A stretch of DNA of 64,000 nt from Verrucomicrobiales bacterium (lineage in GTDB: Bacteria; Verrucomicrobiota; Verrucomicrobiia; Limisphaerales; J093), in NCBI GenBank assembly GCA_024233305.1, contig JACKPV010000025.1, positions 310,001 to 374,000 on the forward strand. The letters are read 5' to 3'. Position numbers and translations under genes: made by a program. Numbering within the stretch: the stretch's first letter is position 1; each line of letters begins with the position of its first letter. The notes under the pieces were generated by a model that made no database searches, was not told the DNA's origin, and saw only the letters and a program-made list of their open reading frames with translations. Below, in pieces: positions 1-9,993 of this stretch.

Positions 1-300
1 CCGCCCGGCGCGTCAAACCGGGTTCCGACCGCCGCCGTTCCGATCGCGCGTCCGGGCCCTGTTCAAAGCCGGCCGAATCGGCGCAGGATTCCCTCCGTCT
101 CCGCCCGCCCGGCCGGGGATTCCGATTCCGTGATGCGGGCCGGTTTGGTTTTGCTCCGCGGCGCATCTTGGGATACAGGTTTGGATCATGCGGCGCGCCC
201 GTGGACGAGCCGGCTTGGTGGCAGGGTCTCAATCCCCCGTCCCGTCGGAGGGGTGGTCAACGTCCGAAGCCGGCTCCCGTGGGCGCGACAGGTTCAGGTT
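1..300. other. Non-coding left edge
   Basis: I see no convincing gene in this stretch. A reading frame is open from 130 into the AsmA-like gene, but its first 57 codons look like non-coding GC-rich sequence, and the recognisable protein (basic stretch, then membrane anchor) begins at 301. Confidence 0.5.
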
Positions 301-3237
301 ATGGCACAACAGAATTTCACCCCGGTCCGGCCCAAACGACGCCGGGCCCTTCGCTGGCCCGCCATCCTCGGCGCGCCCGTCATCCTGGTTCTCGGCGGCG
401 GCTACCTCCTGCTGACCAGCAACGCCTTCCTCAAAGGCGTCGTGCTCCCCCGGATCGGCGCGTCACTGAACTCGGAAATCTCGGCCGGAGAAATCCGGCT
501 GCGTCCCTTCTCCGGGGCCGTGGTACGCGAGTTGAAGGTGGTTCCCCGAGGACAGCCGGAGCTGTTCCGGGTCCAGGAGGCACGCCTGCGCTACTCGTTG
601 ACACGCATCCTTCGCGGCCGGTTCGAGGTCGACGAAATCTGGCTGGACGGTCCGCGCATTTCGATCACCCGCGCCGCGGACGGCGCGAGCAACCTCGACC
701 CGATTATCGCGGCGACGGGCACCCCCGAACCCTCGGCGGAACCGGCGGGCGACCCCGTCAAGTTCCGGCTCGCGAAACTCGAGGTCCGCAATGCCGTGCT
801 CAGCTATGCCGAAACGACCGCCGCGGAAGAGTCCATCCGGACCGAACTCGGCATCGCACACTGGCAACTGACCGACCTGGGCAACAGCGCAAAGGCCAGC
901 ACCGACCTTGAGGCCACCCTCCACGTCCAGGCCACGCGATCAGCCGGATCGGACGCGTTGAACGCCAACCTGAAGGGCGCGTTCCAGATCGCCCTGAACG
1001 AGGCGCTGCTGCCGGAGAACGTGCAGGGCAGCCTGACCTTCGAGGTTCCCTCGGCCAGCGGCGCCTTCGCCGAAGCCGCCCGCCTGGCAGCGGAACTCAA
1101 GCTCGACCTCGCCCCCCAATCGCTCAAGGAAGGCACCCTCACCTTCGCGCGCGCCGGCGCGCCGTTGGGTCAGGTGACGGTGAATGGCCCCCTCGACCTC
1201 GCCGGTCCGGAGGGCGCCTTGCACTACACCGTGACCGGGATCGGCCCCGCGGTGCTCGGCCTCGTCGGTGGCCGGTTCGGCCTGGGCTTCAGCGAAACCC
1301 GGATCGCGGCGGACGGCGATATCCAAATCGAGCGTCAGGCCCAACGCATCCAGTTCACCAGCAACGTCCGGGCCGACCGGTTCAGCGTGACGATGGGCGG
1401 CCCGACGACGCCCCCGCTGGACGCCACGTTGACGCAGGATCTCGCGGTGGACCTCGCCCGGCAAAGCGCGACGCTGAACCGGTTGGAGGTCGCGGTGCAG
1501 CAGGCCGGGCAACCCCGGTTGACCGCCGCCCTGAACCGACCCATGACGATCGCCTGGAGTGAAGCGGGCGGCGGCTTCGAGGAATCCAGCCTCGAAATGA
1601 AGCTGTCCGACCTGGCGCTGGAGGACTGGCGCCCGCTCCTCGGCCCGGAGATCCGCCAGGGCACGCTGGCCGGCGACCTGAAAGTCGATGTCGCCGACGG
1701 TGGCAAAATCGTCCGATTCGGCCTCGACTCACGACTGACAGGCTTCACGGCGGATTACGGGAGCGCAAAGATCGACGCGTTCGAGGCGGCCCTCGCCGGC
1801 ACGGGAGGCATGACCAACCTCGTCATCGGCCTGAGCCGAATGCAGCTCTCCGTTCCCCCGACCGACCGCGCGGAAAACCGGCTCTGGCTGGACGGTAGTG
1901 TGGACGCCCGGGATTCAGCGGCGATCGGTGGCCACCTGTCGCTTGAAGCGAAGTCCCTTGATCTGACTCCTTACCTCGCTTGGTTCGAGACCACAAACCA
2001 GCCGGCCCAGCCGCCTGAAGGCGCTTCCCCACCCCCGCCGGACGAAGAACCGGCCGCCCTCGAACCGATGACCCTCCCGGTCAAGGACCTCGTGGTCGAG
2101 GCGGTAATCGACCAGCTTTTCGCCCGGGAAGTCGCCGTCACGAACTGGGCCACCGAAGTCCGCTTGGACGGTGGCCGGGTCACGGTCGATCCGTTCCGGC
2201 TGGCCGTGAACGGCGTGCCAGCCAGTGGGACGGCGCAGGTGGATCTGTCGGTCCCGGGCTGGGATTACGACGTCAGCCTCGACGCCCGTGAAGTGCCGCT
2301 TGCGCCGCTGGTGAACTCCTTTTCCCCGGACAGCCGGGGCAAGGTCGGGGGCACGCTCACCGCCACCGGCCACCTGAAAGGCAGAGGGTTCACCGGGGCC
2401 GAGCTGCGCCAGCACCTTGGCGGGACGTTCGACATCGGCACCACCAACCTGGCGCTCAAGCTCGTGGACGTGAAGAGCCCGATGATGCGGGCCGTGGTGA
2501 ATGTGGCGGTCGAGCTTCCCACCCTGCTCAAGAACCCGGCCGGAGCGCTTGCGGGAATGGTCGGACGGTTCACCGGTTCCATCACCGGCGAAGATCCCGC
2601 CTGGGTCGGCGCCCTGGCGCAACCGCCCATCGATGTCGTGGCCATGAAAGGAACCGCCGGCGCCGGACGGATCGAACTGGAGAGCGCCCGCGTCGAAACG
2701 CCCGCCTTCCACGCCGGAACCCGCGGCGCGATCCAGCTGGCGGACTCCCTGATGGACTCGTTGGTGAGCTTTCCCATCGAGCTTTCGCTGAGCCGTTCGC
2801 TGGCGGAGAAGATCGGTCAGTTGCCCGCCGGCACGGCCACCAACCAAGCGTTCGTTGCGCTGCCCGGGTTCTTCAGCCTCGGCGGCACCCTGAACGAACC
2901 CGCCCGGCAACTCAACCACACCGCGCTCGCCCAGATGGTCGCCGGTTCCGCCTCGAGACTGGCTGGCGACAACAGCGGTCTCGGCCAGCAAATCAGCGGG
3001 GCCCTCGGCGTGCTGGGCAACTTGACCGGGGACAAGGCATCAACCAATCAGACCCGCGGCGCCACCTCCGCGGAAAAGGTGATCGGCGGCCTGCTCGAAG
3101 GCCTGGGCTCGACGAACTCGGGCGCCACCAACCGCCCATCCCTCGGCGGCCTCCTCGGCGGCTTCCTCCCCGCCCGACCAAAGGACACGAACAACGTCCC
3201 CGTGACCGGCGCGTCCACGAACACGCCTCCCCGTTGA
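301..3237 (+). CDS. AsmA-like membrane-anchored protein
   Basis: This encodes about 978 residues. A basic N-terminus is followed by one hydrophobic segment at roughly residues 20-40, and the rest is long, beta-rich and predicted extracytoplasmic. The first 150 residues after the anchor have the AsmA look (phrases such as LPRIGASLNSEIS and SAGEIRLRPFSG), and a second AsmA-C-like region occupies the last third. Family members are thought to bridge or scaffold the envelope and to help lipid or outer-membrane protein traffic. The C-terminal 100 residues are low in complexity, rich in Gly, Thr and Asn, and probably disordered. The ATG at 301 was chosen because the conserved basic and membrane segment starts there; in-frame codons back to 130 look non-coding. 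It converges on the helicase gene. The exact role is unknown. Confidence 0.75.
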   Translation: MAQQNFTPVRPKRRRALRWPAILGAPVILVLGGGYLLLTSNAFLKGVVLPRIGASLNSEISAGEIRLRPFSGAVVRELKVVPRGQPELFRVQEARLRYSLTRILRGRFEVDEIWLDGPRISITRAADGASNLDPIIAATGTPEPSAEPAGDPVKFRLAKLEVRNAVLSYAETTAAEESIRTELGIAHWQLTDLGNSAKASTDLEATLHVQATRSAGSDALNANLKGAFQIALNEALLPENVQGSLTFEVPSASGAFAEAARLAAELKLDLAPQSLKEGTLTFARAGAPLGQVTVNGPLDLAGPEGALHYTVTGIGPAVLGLVGGRFGLGFSETRIAADGDIQIERQAQRIQFTSNVRADRFSVTMGGPTTPPLDATLTQDLAVDLARQSATLNRLEVAVQQAGQPRLTAALNRPMTIAWSEAGGGFEESSLEMKLSDLALEDWRPLLGPEIRQGTLAGDLKVDVADGGKIVRFGLDSRLTGFTADYGSAKIDAFEAALAGTGGMTNLVIGLSRMQLSVPPTDRAENRLWLDGSVDARDSAAIGGHLSLEAKSLDLTPYLAWFETTNQPAQPPEGASPPPPDEEPAALEPMTLPVKDLVVEAVIDQLFAREVAVTNWATEVRLDGGRVTVDPFRLAVNGVPASGTAQVDLSVPGWDYDVSLDAREVPLAPLVNSFSPDSRGKVGGTLTATGHLKGRGFTGAELRQHLGGTFDIGTTNLALKLVDVKSPMMRAVVNVAVELPTLLKNPAGALAGMVGRFTGSITGEDPAWVGALAQPPIDVVAMKGTAGAGRIELESARVETPAFHAGTRGAIQLADSLMDSLVSFPIELSLSRSLAEKIGQLPAGTATNQAFVALPGFFSLGGTLNEPARQLNHTALAQMVAGSASRLAGDNSGLGQQISGALGVLGNLTGDKASTNQTRGATSAEKVIGGLLEGLGSTNSGATNRPSLGGLLGGFLPARPKDTNNVPVTGASTNTPPR

Positions 3238-3285
3238 TCGCCCCCATCCCGGCAAGCCTCGGCCAAGGCGTCGATTCAGCAAGGC

Positions 3286-3437
3286 GCAGCCGCCGACGTA
3301 CAGTCGGCGCGGCAGTCCAGTGGACCTGAGGTTCCAAAGGTTCCGACGATCGGTCACCTGTAAGTGAATCGGCGCGTCCTGGCGGCAAACCGCCGTATGC
3401 CCGGTGAATCATCCGCCGACTGCACCTCGGCGGCTAC
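3286..3437 (+). repeat. Dispersed ~152-bp MITE-like element, copy 1
   Basis: Its ends are imperfect 25-bp inverted repeats at 3286-3310 (core GCCGCCGACGTACAGTCGGC) and 3413-3437. It fills the space between two converging genes. Copies 2 (9791-9942) and 3 (44933-45085, opposite orientation) have matching ends at the same spacing and alignable interiors. No protein is encoded, so any mobility would depend on an enzyme supplied elsewhere. Confidence 0.7.
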
Positions 3438-3457
3438 GAGTCACTGCCGGATCCCGG

Positions 3458-6106
3458 CTACACCAAGCTGCCCAATCGAACCAGGCGCATCGCCGGCTCT
3501 CCCGCTGCGCGTGACCGCGGGAGGTCGACCACGAACTCCGCCACCCAGTCGTTGAGTTCGTCGGGATCGATCAGCATTTGCTGGATGCGCCAGCCATGCG
3601 GATCGGCGCCCTCGACCACGTGCGTGTGCCGCAGATTGCGCGCCTCGGGATCCAGCCGGAGCGCTTCGTGTTCGACGAGGTATTCGTCCAGACGGGCCGC
3701 CAGCGCGTCCGCGGTCCACAGCTCCGCTGCTCCTTCCGGGCCGGTCTCCGCCGGTCGTTCTGAAGCCGCCGGGCTCTCCCCATCACCGGGCGGGGCGCTC
3801 GCGCGATTCCCTTCCCCGCCTGCCCCATCGCCGGGCACGATACCGACCGCGGGGGCGGCCAGTGCCGCTTCGTGATCGCCGAGCGACCACGCCCGCAGGA
3901 ACACGAAAATCCCGGTCCGCATGGCCGCCAGGAAGGTCTCGCGGTTGCGCGTGATGTCGCGTTCCGCCTCGGCGGCGCCGGGGGGCCGGGATTCGGCGGA
4001 TTCGGCCCGCACGAAATTCGGATCGCGCAGCTTTTCCCACTCATCCAGCAGGCTCGAATCGACCTGCCGCAGGAGCGTCCGCAGATACAACTCCATCTCC
4101 CGCACCGGCTCGGTCTTCAACGGATCCGGCACCGTCTGCGCCACCACCTTGTAGACACCGTTCAGATGCCGCAGCAGCAACCCTTCCGACCGCTGCAACT
4201 CGTAGTCGCGAACGTAATCCGCAAACGAACGGAAGGTCTCGAACATCTCGCGGGCGATCGACTTCGGACGAATGTTCTCCTGCCCCACCCACGGGTGCTG
4301 GTCGGCAAAGGCATTGAAGGTCGAGTAGACGAATTCCCGCAGCGGTTTGGGATGCTCGAGCTTCTCCAACTCCTCCATTCGCTGATCGTAATCCATCCCC
4401 TCCGCCTTCATCTCCGCCACCGCCCGCCCCTTCAATTTGTCGAGTTGCTTGCGCAGGATGAGGTCGGGATCTTCGAGGATCGACTCGACCAGGGTAAGCA
4501 CGTCGAGGGCATGGTCCGGCGACTCGGGATCGAGCTTCGGCAGGGTTTCGAGCAGATACAGCGACAGCGCGTGATCCATCGAGAAATCGTCCTGCAAATC
4601 GACGTTCACCCGCAGGTGCGCGCCCTCCGGCGTGCGGGGAATGAACTCGACAATCCTGCGGTCGACCAACGAGCGGAACAACTGCCAGGCCCGCCGCCCG
4701 AGGAGCCGCTTCGCCTTGGGCGATTCGTGGCAGTCGCGGATGAGTTGGCGCATGGCGCGGCACCCATCACCCTGCCGGCTCAGCACGTTCAACAACATCC
4801 CGTGGGACACCTGGAACCGGGAGTTCAACCGCTCGGGAGATGCGGCGATCAACCGCTGGAACGTGTTGGCGTCCCAATGGATGAAATTCCGCACGGGCGG
4901 TTTGCGCCGCACGAACTTCTTCCCCTTCTCGGCGGCCTTGCGTTCGAGCTGGAGATTCTCGATGACGTGTTCCGGCGCCTGCGCCACCACCCAGCCCAGA
5001 TCGTCGAAACCCTTCCGCCCGGCGCGCCCGCTGATTTGATGAAAATCACGCGCGCTCAGAATCACGGTCTTCTCGCCATCATACTTGCACAGCCGCGTAA
5101 ACAACACGGTCCGGATGGGCACGTTGATGCCGACGCCCAGGGTGTCGGTGCCGCAGATGATCTTCAGCAATCCCTTCTGGGCCAGTTGCTCGACGAGCAC
5201 GCGGTATTTCGGCAGCAACCCGGCGTGGTGCAGGCCGATCCCGTGCTTGAGCCAGGTGCGAATGTTCGGCCCATAGGGACTCGTGAACTTGAACCCCTCG
5301 AGTTCGGCGGCAATCGCGTTCTTTTCCTCGCGCGTGCAGACGTTGAGGCTGGTGAAATCCTGCGCGCTCTGGGCCGCCTCGAGCTGCGTGAAATGAACCA
5401 CGTAAACCGGCACCTTCTGCCCGGCCACCAGTCGCTCGAGGGTCTGCGCCAGCGGCGTCTCGGCATACGAAAACTCCAGCGGCACCGGACGTTCCACCGA
5501 GCGCACGGTGATCGTCTCGATCCCCGTGCGCCGGGTCAGTTCCTCCTCGAAGAAGGCGGTGTCGCCCAGGGTGGCGGACATCAACAGGAAGCGCGCATGC
5601 GGCAGCGTCAGCAACGGCGCCTGCCAGGCCACCCCGCGCTCGCGGTCCGCGTACCAGTGGAACTCATCCATGATCACCTCGTCCGCGTCGGCGTCGGCGC
5701 CGTCGCGCAAGGCCATGTTCGCGAGGATCTCGGCCGTGCAGCACAGGATGGGGGCATCGCTGTTCACCGAGGCGTCGCCGGTGCTCAACCCGACGTTGTC
5801 CGGCCCGAACTCGCGGCACAAGGCCAGCCACTTCTCGTTCACCAGCGCCTTGATCGGGCAGGTGTAAACCGAGCGTTGATCCTGGGCGAGCGCCTTGAAG
5901 TGCAGTGCCGCCGCCACGAGCGATTTGCCCGAGCCGGTGGGCGTATTCAGAATCACGTTCTTCTCGTCGAACAACTCGAGCACCGCCGCTTCCTGGGCCG
6001 GATACAATTCGAGCCCGCGCGCCTGGACGTAATCCAGGAACCGCTCGAGCAACAGCTCGTTGCTGATGTCTTCTCCGCGCGGGAGATAGTCGTACAAAGT
6101 GACCAT
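3458..6106 (-). CDS. DEAD/DEAH-box (Ski2-like) RNA helicase, DUF3516-type
   Basis: A protein of 882 residues with a complete superfamily 2 helicase core. It has Walker A TPTGSGKS at residues 55-62, motif II DEFH at 147-150, motif III SAT at 177-179 and motif VI QISGRAGRKG before residue 400. The QxxGRxGR form and the DEFH box place it with the Ski2/Mtr4/HelY-like helicases, which unwind RNA using ATP, often to feed decay or surveillance. The C-terminal half is helical and resembles the DUF3516 region of bacterial members. A Gly/Pro/Ala-rich linker lies around residues 755-800, before a short conserved C-terminal piece. The start is ATG at 6106. It is transcribed alone and converges on the AsmA-like gene. 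Its substrate cannot be read from sequence. Confidence 0.85.
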   Translation of the reverse strand: MVTLYDYLPRGEDISNELLLERFLDYVQARGLELYPAQEAAVLELFDEKNVILNTPTGSGKSLVAAALHFKALAQDQRSVYTCPIKALVNEKWLALCREFGPDNVGLSTGDASVNSDAPILCCTAEILANMALRDGADADADEVIMDEFHWYADRERGVAWQAPLLTLPHARFLLMSATLGDTAFFEEELTRRTGIETITVRSVERPVPLEFSYAETPLAQTLERLVAGQKVPVYVVHFTQLEAAQSAQDFTSLNVCTREEKNAIAAELEGFKFTSPYGPNIRTWLKHGIGLHHAGLLPKYRVLVEQLAQKGLLKIICGTDTLGVGINVPIRTVLFTRLCKYDGEKTVILSARDFHQISGRAGRKGFDDLGWVVAQAPEHVIENLQLERKAAEKGKKFVRRKPPVRNFIHWDANTFQRLIAASPERLNSRFQVSHGMLLNVLSRQGDGCRAMRQLIRDCHESPKAKRLLGRRAWQLFRSLVDRRIVEFIPRTPEGAHLRVNVDLQDDFSMDHALSLYLLETLPKLDPESPDHALDVLTLVESILEDPDLILRKQLDKLKGRAVAEMKAEGMDYDQRMEELEKLEHPKPLREFVYSTFNAFADQHPWVGQENIRPKSIAREMFETFRSFADYVRDYELQRSEGLLLRHLNGVYKVVAQTVPDPLKTEPVREMELYLRTLLRQVDSSLLDEWEKLRDPNFVRAESAESRPPGAAEAERDITRNRETFLAAMRTGIFVFLRAWSLGDHEAALAAPAVGIVPGDGAGGEGNRASAPPGDGESPAASERPAETGPEGAAELWTADALAARLDEYLVEHEALRLDPEARNLRHTHVVEGADPHGWRIQQMLIDPDELNDWVAEFVVDLPRSRAAGEPAMRLVRLGSLV

Positions 6107-6316
6107 AAGGTTCGATCCGGCGCCGGGACGCGACGCGCCATCCCGTTGCGAGCGGGCATCGGCCCGAACCTATCCACCGCCGCCACTCCCGACCAGCCCT
6201 GGTTTGCCGCCGTCGGGCCGCACCGTGATTCCGGGCGCAACCCCCCGGGACGACCGCCAACAGCAAAGGAAATCGCTTGGACTTCCCCCGGCCCGGAACC
6301 TAGCCTTCGTTTCCTG

Positions 6317-6757
6317 ATGAAGGTGCTGTTCCTGAACGGGCCCAATCTCAACCTGCTCGGCACCCGCGAACCCGGGGTCTACGGACGCGACACACTCGCG
6401 GACATCGAGGCGCAGGTACGGGAACGGGCGGCGGAACTCGGCGTGGAAATTGACTTCCGCCAGTCCAACGCCGAGGGCCAGCTCGTGGACTGGTTGCAGG
6501 CCGCCCGTGAGGGAATCGACTGCGTCGTGCTGAACGCCGCCGCCTACACCCACACGAGCGTCGCCCTGCGCGACGCCATCGCGGCCACCGGCGTGCCGAC
6601 CATCGAGATCCACCTGTCGAACGTGCATGCCCGCGAGTCCTTTCGCCATCGATCACTCATCGCGCCCGTCTGCCGCGGGATCATCGCCGGCTTCGGGAAG
6701 GATTCCTACCGCCTCGGGCTGGAGGCCGCGGTGCGCCTGGGCCAGGCGTCGGCTTGA
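6317..6757 (+). CDS. aroQ: 3-dehydroquinate dehydratase, type II
   Basis: At 146 residues this is the normal size for type II dehydroquinase, a cytosolic shikimate-pathway enzyme that converts 3-dehydroquinate to 3-dehydroshikimate as a dodecamer. The N-terminal FLNGPNLNLLGTREP motif contains or precedes the catalytic Tyr (Y22). The second signature HLSN...HARE at 99-107 supplies the active-site His and Arg. The start is ATG at 6317; the long open frame upstream is antisense to the helicase gene and is not coding. It stands alone among the genes visible here, with no other shikimate genes nearby. Confidence 0.96.
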   Translation: MKVLFLNGPNLNLLGTREPGVYGRDTLADIEAQVRERAAELGVEIDFRQSNAEGQLVDWLQAAREGIDCVVLNAAAYTHTSVALRDAIAATGVPTIEIHLSNVHARESFRHRSLIAPVCRGIIAGFGKDSYRLGLEAAVRLGQASA

Positions 6758-6973
6758 CCGTGATTGCGCAGATCCGCGCCGGCGGGCCGGGTGTTCCGTC
6801 ACTTGCTCGATTCCCTTCGCGCCCTTCATGCGTCCCTGCTGCATCGCCAATACCCCGGGATTCGCTCGCGCCAAGCCTACCGGGCACGCGGCGGAGCGTC
6901 GAGCGCCCCAGGCTGCCGGCTGTGAGGCACGCAGGCGTTGGGCTGTCGTCCCGCGCTGACTCTTGCGCCCCGT

Positions 6974-7882
6974 ATGTTTCCCGCCTTTCTGGCCACCCTG
7001 CTGTTCTCCGGCTCCGTGATCGTGGCCGCGCGCTCGACGCGTGCCCTGGGCAGTGATCGCGCGAACCTCTGGCGGGTGATCGTGGCCACCCTGGCGCTGG
7101 GCGCGTGGGCTCACGCGCTGGGGGCGGGAACCGGCGGCGGAGCGTTTGGCATGTTCTTTGTCAGCGGCTGCGTGGGCTTCGGCGTGGGCGACATCGCGCT
7201 TTACCATTGCCTGCCCCGGCTGGGCCCGCGGTTGGCGGCGCTGATGGTCAACTGCCTGGCGGCGCCGTTCGCCGCGGTGATCGAGTGGTTCTGGCTCGGC
7301 ACCACCTTGACCCTGGCGGAAGCCGCTTTCAGCGCCGCCATCCTGTTCGGCGTGGCGCTGGCCCTGGCGCCGCAGCGGGAATCCAACCTGCCAGCGGGCG
7401 GACGCTGGCTGGGCATCGGCTTGGGTATCATCGCTGGCCTGGGCCAGGGTCTGGGGGCCGTGCTCAGCCGGAAGGGGTTTGAAATCAGCGCCGCCGCCGG
7501 GCTGCAACTCGACGGCGGCACGGCGGCCTACCAGCGCATCCTCGGCGGACTCGCAGTGGTACTGCTCCGGCTCGGATGGCTCCTCGCCATGGCCCGCCTG
7601 GCGAAACGACCGGGCGCCCTGACGGACACCGCCGCCCCGCCCTCGCGCCAGGTCTGGCCCCTCGTCCTGGCCAACGGCCTGGCCGGACCGACGCTCGGGG
7701 TCGCCTGTTTCCAATGGGCGCTGAAAACCACGCCCGCCGCCATCGTGCTGCCAATCACTGCCACAACCCCGCTGGTGGTGATCCCGTTCACCTGGTACTT
7801 CGATCACGACCGTCCTGGCTGGCGCGCCCTCATCGGCGGCCTCCTGGCGGTGGGCGGCGTCATCGGGTTGACGCTCCGGTAG
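6974..7882 (+). CDS. EamA/DMT-family transporter
   Basis: A 302-residue, very hydrophobic protein with about ten predicted membrane segments in two five-helix halves, the layout of the EamA (drug/metabolite transporter) superfamily. The second half contains the usual conserved stretch (NGLAGPTLGVACFQWAL, then ITATTPLVVIPFTWYF). It acts in the inner membrane and the substrate cannot be inferred. The ATG at 6974 gives a normal first helix; an in-frame start at 6938 would add 12 residues of unlikely sequence. The 216 bases between aroQ and this gene hold no recognisable signal. Confidence 0.85.
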   Translation: MFPAFLATLLFSGSVIVAARSTRALGSDRANLWRVIVATLALGAWAHALGAGTGGGAFGMFFVSGCVGFGVGDIALYHCLPRLGPRLAALMVNCLAAPFAAVIEWFWLGTTLTLAEAAFSAAILFGVALALAPQRESNLPAGGRWLGIGLGIIAGLGQGLGAVLSRKGFEISAAAGLQLDGGTAAYQRILGGLAVVLLRLGWLLAMARLAKRPGALTDTAAPPSRQVWPLVLANGLAGPTLGVACFQWALKTTPAAIVLPITATTPLVVIPFTWYFDHDRPGWRALIGGLLAVGGVIGLTLR

Positions 7883-7979
7883 CCGGGCCGCGGACCGGCA
7901 ACGCTTTGGTTGCACAGCTGCCGGGGAAACACCTAGCCTGCGGGCCAGCACCCATCCTCGGACAACCCATCAACACGCC

Positions 7980-9680
7980 ATGAGAATCCGCCTTCCCGCC
8001 CTCATCGCTCTCGCCGGCCCGCTTGCGCTCACCGCCGTCTCTTCGGCCCCTTCCGTCCCTTTCGTCCTTGCTGTCGAGGACACCGGCGCCCACTTCCCGC
8101 CTCCGGCGTTGCCTTCGCTCGATCGACTCCCCACCATCCGCCCCCTCCCCGACCCCTTCGCCTGGTCGGACGGGAGCGGGCGGTCGACGGACTTCTCCGA
8201 CTGGAGCCGCCGCCGCGCCGAGATAAAGGCCGGGATCGAGCACTACGAAATCGGCCATAAACCGGCCCGCCCGAAGAACCTCAGCGCCGCCTATGCCGAT
8301 GGCACGCTCACGGTCACCATCACCGAGAACGGCGAAACCCTCACCTTGACTTCGCCGGTCACGCTCCCGGAGGGCGACGGGCCTTTTCCGGCGGTGATCG
8401 GGATCGGTCGCAGCAGCGGCAGCCTTCCCCCGGAGCTTTTCACCAGCCGCAAGATCGCCCTCATCGCCTACGACTTCGGCCAGGTGATGTCCCACACGCA
8501 GAAGCGCGGCCAGGAGCCGATCAACCGCCTCTACCCCGACCAGACAGAGATGGGCGCCTACTGCGCGTGGTCCTGGGGAGTGAGCCGTTTGATCGACGGC
8601 CTGGAACGGGTGCAGGCCGAGCTGCCCATCGATCGCCAGCACCTCGCCATCACGGGCTGCTCGTTCGCCGGCAAGATGGCGTTGTTTGCGGGCGCGTTTG
8701 ACGAACGCATCGCCCTCACCATCGCGCAGGAACCGGGCGGCGGGGGCGCGGCGGCCTGGCGCGTCTCGGAAACCCTGGGAAACGTCGAGAAGCTGGGGGC
8801 CACGAGTCATGCATGGTTCCTGGAAAGCATGTTCCAGTTCGCCGGCGGCAACGTCTGGAAACTGCCCGTGGATCATCACGAACTCATGGCGATGGTGGCG
8901 CCGCGGGCGCTGCTGATCCTGGGCAATCCCGATTACCAATGGCTCGCGGAAGAATCCGGTTACGTCTCCTGCCGGGCCGCGCATGAAGTCTGGAAGGCGT
9001 TCGGCATCGCAGACCGGTTCGGCTTCTCGATTGTCGCCGGCCATCCACACTGCCGCCTCCCGGACCGCCAGCGCCCCGAGGTCGAGGCCTTCGTCGACCG
9101 GTTCCTGCTCGACGACGAAACGGCCAACACCGCGGTCACGACCCACCCCTTTGCCGCCACCGATCACGCCCGCTGGATCGATTGGTGGGGAAGTCCGGAA
9201 CCCGAATTCCCCGGGGCCGGGGAGGCGTACACGGTCGCCTGGGAGGCGGAATGCGCGAACGTGGGGACCGACTGGAACGTGGTCGCCGATCCGCTGGCCT
9301 CCGATGGCCGGTTCGTGACCCCGCGATCCGGCATACAAAGCATCCAGGCGGCGCCGGAGGGGGCGGATGGCCTGGTCACGCTCCCGGTTTCGATCGATCA
9401 GCGCGGCGAGTTCACGCTGTTCGCCCGGCTGGACTGCCCGAGCGCGGATGACGACAGCGTTTGGCTCCGCATCGATGATGGGGAGTTCACCCTGCGCAAC
9501 GGACTGGGCACCGCCGGCTGGCAGTGGATCACGCTGGGCGGGTTCGCGCTGGAGGCCGGCCCGCACACCCTGTCGATCGGCCTCCGCGAAGACGGCCTCC
9601 GACTCGACAAGCTCTGCCTCTCCACCTTCTTCTTCCCCCCGGAAGGCCCGGGCCCCCAGGCCCGAAACCGCTGTCCCTAA
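7980..9680 (+). CDS. Secreted glucuronoyl esterase (CE15 family) with C-terminal module
   Basis: A 566-residue protein beginning with a signal peptide (hydrophobic to about residue 30). The region around residues 60-400 is an alpha/beta hydrolase of carbohydrate esterase family 15. The nucleophile motif GCSFAGK has Ser at 228 and is followed by the typical FDERIALTIAQEPGGGGAA stretch. The catalytic His lies in HPHC near 355-357. CE15 enzymes cut the ester between 4-O-methyl-glucuronate on xylan and lignin alcohols, which fits a plant-biomass lifestyle. Residues about 410-566 form an extra beta-rich module resembling a carbohydrate-binding jelly roll; its ligand is unknown. The start is ATG at 7980. 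No other xylan gene is adjacent. Confidence 0.85.
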   Translation: MRIRLPALIALAGPLALTAVSSAPSVPFVLAVEDTGAHFPPPALPSLDRLPTIRPLPDPFAWSDGSGRSTDFSDWSRRRAEIKAGIEHYEIGHKPARPKNLSAAYADGTLTVTITENGETLTLTSPVTLPEGDGPFPAVIGIGRSSGSLPPELFTSRKIALIAYDFGQVMSHTQKRGQEPINRLYPDQTEMGAYCAWSWGVSRLIDGLERVQAELPIDRQHLAITGCSFAGKMALFAGAFDERIALTIAQEPGGGGAAAWRVSETLGNVEKLGATSHAWFLESMFQFAGGNVWKLPVDHHELMAMVAPRALLILGNPDYQWLAEESGYVSCRAAHEVWKAFGIADRFGFSIVAGHPHCRLPDRQRPEVEAFVDRFLLDDETANTAVTTHPFAATDHARWIDWWGSPEPEFPGAGEAYTVAWEAECANVGTDWNVVADPLASDGRFVTPRSGIQSIQAAPEGADGLVTLPVSIDQRGEFTLFARLDCPSADDDSVWLRIDDGEFTLRNGLGTAGWQWITLGGFALEAGPHTLSIGLREDGLRLDKLCLSTFFFPPEGPGPQARNRCP

Positions 9681-9790
9681 TCCACGTTCGTTCCGCGAAC
9701 GCAGAACGAAGCGCCGACCATCGCCCCGGAGCCCCTCGACAACACGCCGCTCCCGCCGCCGAACATTCAGTCCTATCGATGCAAAAGACC

Positions 9791-9942
9791 GTTGCCGCTG
9801 ACGTGCGGTCGGCGCTGATCTCAATGGGCTTGGGAAGTCCCGCTGGTTCCGACCGGCAGTCACGTTCCGGTGAACTTTCGCGCTCGTCGGCAGGTGGACG
9901 GATACCCACTGTAGCATGCGCCGACGACACGTCGTCGGCTGC
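9791..9942 (+). repeat. Dispersed ~152-bp MITE-like element, copy 2
   Basis: The inverted ends are at 9791-9815 (core GCCGCTGACGTGCGGTCGGC) and 9918-9942. The start-to-start spacing of 127 bp is the same as in copy 1. The interior aligns best with the reverse complement of copy 3, for example GCTTGGG near the left and GGTGGACGGATACCCACT near the right. Confidence 0.7.
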
Positions 9943-9993
9943 CCGCCACTGAAGGGTCACAGCTCAGCCGTAACCATGCAGTTGGATTCACCA

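Noticed and set aside
3872..6300. Very long open frame antisense to the helicase gene
   Set aside because: GC-rich sequence leaves few stops. The product is His/Arg/Gln-rich with no motif, and the real helicase motifs are on the other strand. Only its end, from 6317, is a true gene (aroQ).
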